A stretch of 64,000 bases of DNA from Erwinia sp. JUb26 (lineage in GTDB: Bacteria; Pseudomonadota; Gammaproteobacteria; Enterobacterales; Enterobacteriaceae), in the NCBI RefSeq assembly GCF_003751505.1, contig NZ_RJVB01000002.1, positions 651,480 through 715,479 on the forward strand. Direction: 5' to 3'. This document shows, piece by piece, positions 56,707 to 64,000 of this stretch (positions are counted from its first letter, which is position 1; each line of letters opens with the position of its first letter). Under the pieces are notes generated by a model. That model was not told the DNA's origin. It searched no databases and saw only the letters and a program-made list of their open reading frames with translations. The translations under genes and the position numbers were made by a program.

Positions 56707-56736
56707 AAGAGGGGCGGTATCATTTCGCCCCTCTTT
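56707..56736 (+). terminator. Rho-independent terminator of uvrA
   Basis: AAGAGGGGCG and CGCCCCTCTT pair with a 9-base loop and end in TTT, four bases after the uvrA stop. Confidence 0.85.
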
Positions 56737-56953
56737 GCTCCCCGCAGTTTCCATTCGTTTTAATGACATATTTCTGACATTCAGCGCTAAATCTTGCAGA
56801 AACAGGCAAGATTTAGCGACGTTTAGACATCCCCACGTCATGCTTTCAGGACTATGCTTTACCCTCATCATTTGAGGAGGAAGGCAGCCTGTGTCATCGC
56901 CCTTCTCCCGCCGTTATGGCCTCGCGCCATCTCATCATTTACCGGAGACACCA

Positions 56954-58006
56954 ATGAACATTACGCATGCTTATGCCGCCCAGGACGCAAAATCAAAACT
57001 GGCTCCGTTCGAATTCCAGCCGCGTGAACTGCGGGAACATGATGTGCAGATTGACGTGCTGTACTGCGGCGTTTGCCACTCGGACCTGCACCAGGCGCGC
57101 AATGAATGGCGTAACACCATTTTCCCGGTGGTGCCGGGACACGAAATCGTCGGACGCGTGACCGCCGTTGGCGCACACGGCCATAAATACAAGGTTGGCG
57201 ACCTGGTCGGCGTGGGCTGCCTGGTCGATTCCTGTCGCACCTGCGAAAGCTGTAAAGAAGACCTGGAGCAATACTGCGAAGAGGGCTTCGTTGGCACCTA
57301 TAACGGTCAGGATCGCATCAGCGGCGACATTACCTACGGTGGCTACTCCACGCAGGTGATTGTGCATGAAGACTTCGTGCTGCGTGTGCCGGAAAATCTC
57401 GATCCTGCCGCCGCCGCGCCGCTGCTGTGCGCCGGTATCACCACGTTCTCACCGCTGAACCACTGGGGTGTGGGTCCGGGTAAAAAAGTCGGTATCGTCG
57501 GCCTGGGTGGTTTGGGCCATATGGGCGTGAAGATTGCCCATGCGATGGGTGCGCACGTCGTGCTGTTTACCACTTCACCGTCAAAAATCGAAGACGGTAA
57601 GCGCCTGGGCGCGGATGAAGTGGTGATCTCGAAGGATGCCGACCAGATGGCGGCACATGCCAACAGCTTCGACTTTATCCTCAATACCGTGGCGGCTCCG
57701 CACGATCTGAACCCGTTTATCACCCTGCTGCGCCGCGACGGCACCATGACGCTGGTGGGCGCACCGGAACACGACCATCCTTCACCGCAGGTGTTTAACC
57801 TGATCTTTAAACGTCGCAGCATTGCCGGTTCGCTGATTGGCGGCATTAAAGAAACCCAGGAGATGCTGGATTTCTGCGGCAAGCACAACATCACCTCCGA
57901 TATTGAGCTGATCAATATCAATCAGATTAACGAGGCCTACGAGCGGATGCTGAAAAGCGACGTGAAGTATCGCTTCGTGATTGATATCGATACGCTGCGG
58001 GCGTAA
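56954..58006 (+). CDS. zinc-dependent alcohol dehydrogenase / aldehyde reductase (YahK-like)
   Basis: The 350-residue protein has the catalytic zinc motifs YCGVCHSDLHQ and PGHEIVGRV, the structural zinc string CRTCESCKEDLEQYC, and the nucleotide fold VGIVGLGGLGHMGVK. It is close to YahK, an NADPH-dependent broad-range aldehyde reductase of the cinnamyl alcohol dehydrogenase group. The ATG at 56954 has GGAG upstream; a longer frame from 56891 lacks conservation. It appears monocistronic. Confidence 0.92.
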   Translation: MNITHAYAAQDAKSKLAPFEFQPRELREHDVQIDVLYCGVCHSDLHQARNEWRNTIFPVVPGHEIVGRVTAVGAHGHKYKVGDLVGVGCLVDSCRTCESCKEDLEQYCEEGFVGTYNGQDRISGDITYGGYSTQVIVHEDFVLRVPENLDPAAAAPLLCAGITTFSPLNHWGVGPGKKVGIVGLGGLGHMGVKIAHAMGAHVVLFTTSPSKIEDGKRLGADEVVISKDADQMAAHANSFDFILNTVAAPHDLNPFITLLRRDGTMTLVGAPEHDHPSPQVFNLIFKRRSIAGSLIGGIKETQEMLDFCGKHNITSDIELININQINEAYERMLKSDVKYRFVIDIDTLRA

Positions 58007-58727
58007 CGCCCATTGCTCCGGTCGGCCAACTTGTCCGGCCGGAGCGACATCCTGCCACTTCAGCTCCTTTTCTGTCGCTCCGCACTGGCATTTAACACGG
58101 ATCGGACGTCGTTCAATGCTCCTGTAACTCCCCATCTTTACTGCACGTAATCACTACAACGTTATTTCCGCCCGTCGCTATTGATATTTATACGGTTTTC
58201 TCACAATGGCCTTCGCGCCGTAATTTAAGACGGGAAAAGTGAATATTATCGACAATATTGAATTAAAAAGAGATTGATCGCGCTTAATACGACAGGTTAA
58301 TAGTATTAAACGGCTATAAAGGACAATCGACAACATAATCAATGGACGGACCACTCAGATTATAAAGGGTATTACCCTCCCACCGGCAACGCATAACCCC
58401 ATAAGTTTATTGATAAAAAACCTAAAATACTCAATGATACCGGTGACTCCTTTGTGTAATTCTCACCGATTACGCTTTATTGTGAGTCAGGTAGACAATT
58501 CCAGCGATTTCCTTTGCCTGATTAAATATTTTCTATTTGAATAAAATCCGATGAACCGCCTTTCCATGGTGCACTGCGCCGGTAATATGCACCAACAAAG
58601 TGCGAAAATATTAATTAAACGCCCGTTTACAGGCGGTTATTGTCTGGCATTGCTCTTGCATATGCTTGTATATACATGGCTGGACAATCACCAGCTCTAT
58701 CCCAAACGAAATACAGAAGGAACCGCT
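58007..58727. other. intergenic region before the TauABC-type operon
   Basis: GCTCCGGTCGG (58014) and CCGGCCGGAGC (58034) form an 11-bp imperfect stem just past the dehydrogenase stop, a possible 3' end hairpin without a T run. The AT-rich rest (58130-58550) should carry the promoter of the ABC operon. A TGTATATACA palindrome is at 58667-58676. No gene is supported; an open frame from 58551 is only a non-coding extension of the next gene. Confidence 0.5.
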
Positions 58728-59714
58728 ATGCATTCTCTCCGTGTATTGAAACGTTCGCTGGCCGCGCTGTGCTGTGCCGGGATGTTATCCGCAGTGGCTG
58801 TCCCTGCTTTTGCCGCAGAAACGGACACCGTCAAAATGGGCGTTGAACCCTGGCTGGGCTACGGTCAGTGGCATGTTGCGGCGGATCAGAAGCTGTTTGA
58901 AAAACAGGGCCTGAAGAAAGTCGAGGTGATTAACTTTGCGGAAGATAAAGATATCAATGCCGCGCTGGCCAGCGGACAGATCGATGCCGCAAATATCGCC
59001 ACCCATACCGCCATCGGGATGATCTCCGCCGGTCTGCCGATTAAAATCGTGATGGTGCTGGACCAGAGTAATACTGCCGATGCGATGCTGGTGACCAAAG
59101 ATATCGCCACGCTGCAGGACCTGAAGGGTAAGCAGGTGGCCTATGAAGAAGGCACCACCAGCGACATTCTGCTGCGCAGCGCGCTGGCCTCCGCCGGGCT
59201 GAAGTTCTCCGATATTAAACCGGTGCCCATGCCGGCAGCCTCAGCGGGCAGCAGCATTATCGCCGGACGCGTCCCGGTCGCCGTGACCTATGAACCTTAT
59301 CTCACCGTGGCAATGAAGGGCGATCCCAGCCTGAAAATGCTGTACAGCGGCCAGTCCGATCCCGGCCTGATCAGTGATGTGCTGGTGGTCCACGATGATT
59401 TTATTAAAAATCACCCCGAAGCCATTAAAGCGCTGATCAAAACGTGGGACAGCTCGCTGAATTACTACAACGCCCACACCACCGAGGCTCGCGCCATTAT
59501 TTCCAAAGCGGTCGGCGCGTCTCCGGAAGACCTGCATACCGCCTTCGACGGCGTGAAATACTTCTCTCTGGCGGATAATAAAAAACTGTTATCCCATGAC
59601 TTTAGTGAAAAAACCTTCCCTCACCTGCTGAAAGCGGCGACGGATGCCGGCATTGTCAGCCAGCCGGTGACCCCGCAGCAGACCATTGATGCCAGCTTCG
59701 TTAATAACCAGTAG
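58728..59714 (+). CDS. TauA/SsuA-type ABC substrate-binding protein
   Basis: The 328-residue protein has a signal peptide (cleavage near AFA/AETD, residue 29) and the nitrate/sulfonate/taurine binding fold: VKMGVEPWLGYGQWHVAADQKLFEKQGL, ALASGQIDAANIATHTAIGMISAGLPIKIVMVLDQS (cited by region near residues 80-115), DLKGKQVAYEEGTTSD and ALIKTWDSSLNYY. AGAAGGAA precedes the ATG at 58728. It forms an operon with a permease, an ATPase, a HisD-like enzyme and a kinase-fold protein. The ligand is unknown. Confidence 0.9.
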   Translation: MHSLRVLKRSLAALCCAGMLSAVAVPAFAAETDTVKMGVEPWLGYGQWHVAADQKLFEKQGLKKVEVINFAEDKDINAALASGQIDAANIATHTAIGMISAGLPIKIVMVLDQSNTADAMLVTKDIATLQDLKGKQVAYEEGTTSDILLRSALASAGLKFSDIKPVPMPAASAGSSIIAGRVPVAVTYEPYLTVAMKGDPSLKMLYSGQSDPGLISDVLVVHDDFIKNHPEAIKALIKTWDSSLNYYNAHTTEARAIISKAVGASPEDLHTAFDGVKYFSLADNKKLLSHDFSEKTFPHLLKAATDAGIVSQPVTPQQTIDASFVNNQ

Positions 59715-59770
59715 CCATCCCTCTTTCTTCCCGCCGTTATGCGGCGGGGAGAAAGATGTCAGGAGGAAAT

Positions 59771-60616
59771 ATGAGTGTGGTTGAGCAGCAAAAAACACCT
59801 CAACAATCAAAAAAACGGCGCAGGCGCAGCAATCTGCTCACTATCGGGAAATCGCCTTCGCGCTCGCAGTTCCTGAGCATCGCCATCGGCGTATTTGCCC
59901 TGCTGATTTTTGTCTGGTGGCTGGCGACCTCAATGGGCGCCATTAAACCGATTTTCTTACCGGGAATTGAACGCGTCTGGCAGCGGATGGTCGCGCTAGC
60001 AGCAGACGGCACGCTGCAGAGTGATATTGAGAGCAGCCTGTACCGCATTATCATCGCCTTTACGATTTCATCGCTGATGGCGATTGTCATCGGCGTGCTG
60101 GCGGGCTGCTATGGCCTGGCGAAGGCGATTGTCGAACCGCTGGTCGATTTCGTGCGCTATATGCCGGTGGTGGCCTTCGTGCCGCTGACCATCCTGTGGA
60201 CCGGCACCGACGATTTTCAGAAATTCCTGGTGATCTGGATTGGTACCTTCTTCCAGCAGGTGCTGATGATGATCGATGCCGTGAAGCGCGTTCCGCCTGA
60301 TTTCATTGGCCTGGGCCGCACGCTGGGCATGTCGGACCGTAAGATCCTGCTGCGCATCGTGATCCCCTCCGCCCTGCCTGCCATCTGGGACGCCCTGCGC
60401 ATCAGCATCGGCTGGGCCTGGACCTGGCTGGTGCTGGCCGAACTGGTGGCCTCTACCTCGGGGCTTGGCTACCGCATCGTGGTGTCCCAGCGCTATTTCC
60501 AGACCGACACCATTATCGGTTACATCCTGCTGCTCGGCCTGCTGGGCCTGATCACCGACCAGATTATGCGTGCCCTGGAGCGCGTGCTGTTCCGCTATAA
60601 CCGGAGACGTTCCTGA
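59771..60616 (+). CDS. TauC/SsuC-type ABC permease
   Basis: The 281-residue membrane protein has a cytoplasmic basic N-terminus (SKKRRRRSN), six predicted helices and the EAA loop (GLGRTLGMSDRKILLRIVIPSALPAI). The family string PLVDFVRYMPVVAFVPLTILWTG precedes it. AGGAGG stands four bases before the ATG at 59771. Its stop overlaps the ATPase start by one base. Confidence 0.92.
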   Translation: MSVVEQQKTPQQSKKRRRRSNLLTIGKSPSRSQFLSIAIGVFALLIFVWWLATSMGAIKPIFLPGIERVWQRMVALAADGTLQSDIESSLYRIIIAFTISSLMAIVIGVLAGCYGLAKAIVEPLVDFVRYMPVVAFVPLTILWTGTDDFQKFLVIWIGTFFQQVLMMIDAVKRVPPDFIGLGRTLGMSDRKILLRIVIPSALPAIWDALRISIGWAWTWLVLAELVASTSGLGYRIVVSQRYFQTDTIIGYILLLGLLGLITDQIMRALERVLFRYNRRRS

Positions 60617-61374
60617 TGGCGACGCTAACGCTAAACAAGCTGGAAAAAAGTTTTCCCCTCGGCAAGAGCTACCGCCGCGTGCTGCACGGCATTGACCTGA
60701 CGCTGAACGACAATGAGTTCGTGTCGATCGTCGGCACCTCCGGCTGCGGTAAAAGCACCCTGCTGTCGATTGCCGCCGGACTGGAGGATTTTGACGGCGG
60801 TGATGTGCTGGTCGACGGCGTGCCGATTGAAGGCCCGGGGCTGGATCGCGGCGTGGTGTTTCAGTCCTACACCCTGCTGCCGTGGCTGACCGCGCGCGGC
60901 AATATTGAGTTTGCCCTCAAGGCGGCAGGCACCCCGGCCAGCGAGTGCCGCGATATCGCCCAGCAGCATCTGGAACTGGTCAAGCTCGGCAACGCCGCCG
61001 ACCGCTGGCCGGGTGAACTTTCCGGCGGTATGAAGCAGCGCGTGGCGATTGCCCGGGCGCTGTCCTACCGGCCGAAAATTTTGCTGATGGACGAGCCGTT
61101 TGGCGCGCTGGATGCCATGACCCGCCATCAGATGCAGCAGCTGCTGGTGGAGATTTGGGAAAAGCATCGCCTGACGGTGATGTTTGTCACCCACGATATT
61201 GAGGAAGCGGTCTGGCTTTCCGACCGTATCGTGGTAATGGGCCAGGGGCATATCGATTCCACTTTCGACGTCACCCTGCCGCGCCCGCGCCATGAAAGCA
61301 TTAACCGCACCGCAGAATTCATCGAGCTGCAGCACGACGTGCTGAGCCGCATTCAACAACACGCGATTGGCTAA
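60616..61374 (+). CDS. TauB/SsuB-type ABC ATPase
   Basis: The 252-residue ATPase has Walker A GTSGCGKST, Q-loop VFQSYTLLPWL, signature LSGGMKQRVAIARALS, Walker B ILLMDEPFGALD and switch VTHDIEEAVWLSD. The start ATG overlaps the permease stop (TGATG). It belongs to the NitT/TauT class like its partners. Confidence 0.95.
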   Translation: MATLTLNKLEKSFPLGKSYRRVLHGIDLTLNDNEFVSIVGTSGCGKSTLLSIAAGLEDFDGGDVLVDGVPIEGPGLDRGVVFQSYTLLPWLTARGNIEFALKAAGTPASECRDIAQQHLELVKLGNAADRWPGELSGGMKQRVAIARALSYRPKILLMDEPFGALDAMTRHQMQQLLVEIWEKHRLTVMFVTHDIEEAVWLSDRIVVMGQGHIDSTFDVTLPRPRHESINRTAEFIELQHDVLSRIQQHAIG

Positions 61375-61392
61375 CTGAAAAAAGGTAACACT

Positions 61393-62721
61393 ATGTCTGT
61401 GACATTCCACGACCTGTCGGCTTCCACTGAATTACCCGCTGACCTTTTCAAACGTACTGAATCCGACCTGTCATTTTTCGTTGAGAAGGTGAAGCCGATT
61501 ATTGCGGCGGTGAAGGAGGAAGGCGACAGCGCGCTGATCCGTTTTGCTCGCGAGTTTGACGGCGTGCAGCCGGAAAGCTTCTCGGTGCGTGCCGAAGAGC
61601 ATGAGTTCGAAGAGGCCTTTGCGCGCGTCGATGCCAAAGTGATCGAGGCGATTCGCTTCTCGGTGGAGAACGTGCGTGCCTTCCACGAAGCGCAAAAGCC
61701 CGAAGAGATGTGGTGGAAAGAGATGCGTCCGGGCGCCTTCGCCGGGGACCGCCACGTGCCGATTGATGCGGTGGCCTGCTACGTCCCGCGCGGCAAGGGT
61801 TCATTCCCCAGCGTACTGATTATGACCACCGTTCCCGCCGTGGTGGCCGGCGTGCCGCGCGCGGTGGTGATCACCCCGCCAGGCCCCGACGGACGGGTGG
61901 ATGATGCCACGCTGATCGCCGCACGCCTGGTCGGCATTACCGAAGTATACAAGTGCGGCGGCGCGCAGGGCGTGGCGGCCGTGGCTTACGGCACGCAGTC
62001 GGTGCCGAAATGCCTGAAAATCGTCGGTCCGGGCAGCCCGTGGGTGGTGGCCGCCAAGCGCCAGCTGTCTCATCTGATCGACCCGGGAATTCCGGCCGGT
62101 CCGAGCGAAAGCCTGATCCTCGCCGACGACTCCGTCAGCGGTGCGCTGGCGGCGCTGGATCTGCTGATCGAATCCGAGCACGGCCCGGACTCGTCGGCGT
62201 ATCTGGTCACCTCCAGCCGCCGCGTGGCGGAAGAAGCGATTGCCGCGCTGCCGGGCTACTGGGACAGCATCGGTGAAAAACGCGCCGGGTTCTCGCGCAG
62301 CGTGCTGGGCGGCACCCACGGCGGCGTGGTGCTGACCAAAGATTTCGCCACCGCCGTGGAGTTCGTCAATCAGTATGCGCCCGAGCATCTGGAAATTCTG
62401 GCAGAGGAACCGATGGCGGTGATGACGCAAATCCGCAACGCCGGAGAGATCCTGCTGGGCGAACACACGCCGATTACCCTGGGTAACTTCGTGCTGGGGC
62501 CAAATGCCGTCCTGCCGACCAACAGCGCCGCCAAAACCGCCGGGCCGCTGTCGGTGTTCGATTATATGAAGCGCATCTCCGTCGGCTACGTTACCCGCGC
62601 GGGCTACCAGCAGCTGGCGACCAAAGCCAAACGTTTTGCCGAGTACGAGGGCTTCCCTGGCCATGCGCTGGCCGTCTCTGAGCTGCGCGATCGCCTGCTG
62701 AAAGGAGAGAATCATGACTGA
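61393..62721 (+). CDS. histidinol-dehydrogenase-family enzyme, divergent
   Basis: The 442-residue protein follows the HisD fold: CYVPRGKGSFPSVLIM, KCGGAQGVAAVAYGT, VGPGSPWVVAAKRQ, GPSESLILADD, and YAPEHLEIL with the catalytic Glu331/His332 pair. By eye against HisD, zinc-ligand positions are partly changed: Gln259 of HisD is Glu260 here, Asp360 is Asn365 and His367 is Ala372, while His262 (His263 here) and probably His419 (His424) are kept. It is therefore unlikely to make histidine; other HisD homologues oxidise sulfonated or amino alcohols. It lies 18 bases after the ABC ATPase gene. Confidence 0.85.
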   Translation: MSVTFHDLSASTELPADLFKRTESDLSFFVEKVKPIIAAVKEEGDSALIRFAREFDGVQPESFSVRAEEHEFEEAFARVDAKVIEAIRFSVENVRAFHEAQKPEEMWWKEMRPGAFAGDRHVPIDAVACYVPRGKGSFPSVLIMTTVPAVVAGVPRAVVITPPGPDGRVDDATLIAARLVGITEVYKCGGAQGVAAVAYGTQSVPKCLKIVGPGSPWVVAAKRQLSHLIDPGIPAGPSESLILADDSVSGALAALDLLIESEHGPDSSAYLVTSSRRVAEEAIAALPGYWDSIGEKRAGFSRSVLGGTHGGVVLTKDFATAVEFVNQYAPEHLEILAEEPMAVMTQIRNAGEILLGEHTPITLGNFVLGPNAVLPTNSAAKTAGPLSVFDYMKRISVGYVTRAGYQQLATKAKRFAEYEGFPGHALAVSELRDRLLKGENHD

Positions 62722-64000
62722 GCCGCTCGCGCCGTTAGCGGCGGAGGCGCGCCGCCTGACGCAGCAGGGTGACTGGCAGCAGGCCAGCGAGAAGCTCAGC
62801 CAGCTGATTACCGAAGTCACCGGCGTGCAGGCGACCGGCCTGAACATCAACCGCGATCAGTACAGCCTGAACTCGCTCAACGGCCGCGTGACGCTGGCCG
62901 ATGGCCGCACGCTGTTCTTTAAGTATCACCATGAAGAAGGCGAAGAGCACACCATTGAGGAGTACTACCGCGCCGAGCTGCTGCGCGAGCACGGCTTCCG
63001 CGTGGATGTGCCGATCTACGCCTGCGGCGAGCCGGGGCGCCAGATCCTGCTGTATACCCTGCGCGATGAAAAGCGGCTGGCCGACGTCTGCCGCGAGATT
63101 GAAGCGAATGCCGACTGGCAGGGCATGGCCCCGGTGGTCGATGCCCAGCGCCGCGCCGATGCGGAAATCCTCGCGCATACGCTGCCGACGCTACAGCAGG
63201 CGCAGGTCAGCCAGGTGGAGGCCGAGTCTATCCACCAGCTGTTCTGGAACCGTCTGGTTTCGCCGGGCCACACCGCCGGGCTGGGTGGGCGGGTTGACGG
63301 CTTCTACGTCAATCAGGACTTCACCCTCGGTGAGCTTACGCTGCCGTGGCAGAGCCTGAGCAACCTGCGGTGGCGCATCAACGGCGTCACCTATCAGCAC
63401 ACGCTGCGCCAGCTGTTCCTGGACGCCGGGCAGATCCTTGCGCCCGCCGCGCTGGCCCATCACGGGGTGGTGGTGGCGCACGGCGATGCGCACAATGCTA
63501 ACGTCTGGTTTGATTCCCAGGACGGCGTGCCGCAGCTGGTCAGCTTCGATCCGGCCTTTGCAGGCAGCCATATTCCGGCGCTGCTGGCCGAGATCAAAGC
63601 CACCTTCCACAATATTTTTGCCCATCCCTGCTGGCTGTATGAACCGGCGCAGGCGGCGGAAATCTACCGGGTCAGCGTTCGTCGCGATGGCGACACGCTG
63701 GAGGTGGAGCACAACTGGCAGCTGACGCCGCTGCGTCAGGCGTTCCTTGATAGTAAAGGTGAGCTGTACTGGAAGCCGCTGCTGGCCGCGCTGAAGGCCA
63801 AAGGCTGGCTGCCCGCGAACTGGCAGCAAATTATGCGCCTGGCGCTGTTCTGCTGCCCGACGCTGGTGATGAGCCTGCGCGCCGGATCGGCCAGCCAGCA
63901 TAATCCGGTCAGTTCGACGATTGGCCTGGCGATGGCCGTGATGCTGGGCAGCGGCGGCGATGATGAGTTCTCCCGCTGGCTGGACGGTCTGCTGACGGAA
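62714..64000 (+). CDS. kinase-fold (APH-like phosphotransferase) protein, partial
   Basis: The frame starts at 62714, overlapping the HisD-like stop by 8 bases, and runs off the window after 429 codons. It has a possible ATP-lobe Lys (LFFKYHHEE, Lys70 with Glu82 region), and then HGDAHNANVWF (residues 256-266) and VSFDPAFAG (277-285), which match the catalytic HGDxHxxN and the metal-binding Asp of aminoglycoside-phosphotransferase/choline-kinase-like enzymes. Coupling to the HisD-like enzyme and an importer suggests it phosphorylates the imported compound or its product. Confidence 0.75.
   Translation, partial: MTEPLAPLAAEARRLTQQGDWQQASEKLSQLITEVTGVQATGLNINRDQYSLNSLNGRVTLADGRTLFFKYHHEEGEEHTIEEYYRAELLREHGFRVDVPIYACGEPGRQILLYTLRDEKRLADVCREIEANADWQGMAPVVDAQRRADAEILAHTLPTLQQAQVSQVEAESIHQLFWNRLVSPGHTAGLGGRVDGFYVNQDFTLGELTLPWQSLSNLRWRINGVTYQHTLRQLFLDAGQILAPAALAHHGVVVAHGDAHNANVWFDSQDGVPQLVSFDPAFAGSHIPALLAEIKATFHNIFAHPCWLYEPAQAAEIYRVSVRRDGDTLEVEHNWQLTPLRQAFLDSKGELYWKPLLAALKAKGWLPANWQQIMRLALFCCPTLVMSLRAGSASQHNPVSSTIGLAMAVMLGSGGDDEFSRWLDGLLTE

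Overview
The window is chromosomal DNA from an enterobacterium, most likely the Erwiniaceae (Erwinia/Pantoea-like). This rests on the divergent ssb-uvrA pair with a LexA box between them, a complete srlAEBDMR-gutQ sorbitol operon, gdhA, hscC, dld, and proteins that read as close relatives of the E. coli ones at moderate GC. Product names come from motif and family recognition by eye; no database search was run.

Layout. 1-8.1 kb: leftward dld-hscC-J-domain genes, a CycA-type amino acid permease, and gdhA. 8.8-14.6 kb: an iron-related module with a FepA-like TonB receptor, a Tat-exported FAD oxidoreductase, a Bcr/CflA-type exporter and a TetR regulator; the same TGTACA palindrome lies before the receptor and before the exporter. 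14.8-21.0 kb: a LacI-controlled sugar or cyclitol locus (binding protein, Gfo/Idh/MocA dehydrogenase, TIM-barrel isomerase/epimerase, sugar porter) with four TTGCAC-N4-GTGCAA-type operators. 21.2-26.5 kb: the sorbitol PTS operon. 26.5-29.1 kb: an accessory island with a HigBA-like toxin-antitoxin pair, a Crp-family regulator and three copies of a roughly 190-bp element whose stems are preserved while their sequences change. 29.1-31.6 kb: a sugar-acid transporter and an enolase-superfamily dehydratase. 32.1-40.0 kb: a sucrose/fructan locus (two OmpG-like porins, a periplasmic GH32, a cytoplasmic GH32, a LacY/CscB-type permease, a LacI regulator). 40.3-49.2 kb: a phospho-compound locus (KdgM-like porin, periplasmic histidine acid phosphatase, Afu/Fbp-type ABC importer, an inositol-monophosphatase/dual-specificity-phosphatase fusion, a LacI regulator). 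49.5-52.8 kb: an MFS protein and an AbiE-like nucleotidyltransferase pair. 53.0-58.0 kb: ssb, uvrA and an alcohol dehydrogenase. 58.7-64.0 kb: a TauABC-type importer followed by a divergent HisD homologue and a kinase-fold protein that runs off the end.

Taken together, the window is mainly scavenging and catabolic gene sets typical of a plant-associated enterobacterium (sorbitol, sucrose/fructans, sugar acids, phosphorylated polyols, catecholate iron), most with their own local regulator. The most notable points are the covarying repeat element, the phosphorylated-polyol locus with its fused phosphatase, the receptor/Tat-oxidoreductase/exporter iron module, and the HisD-like ABC operon.
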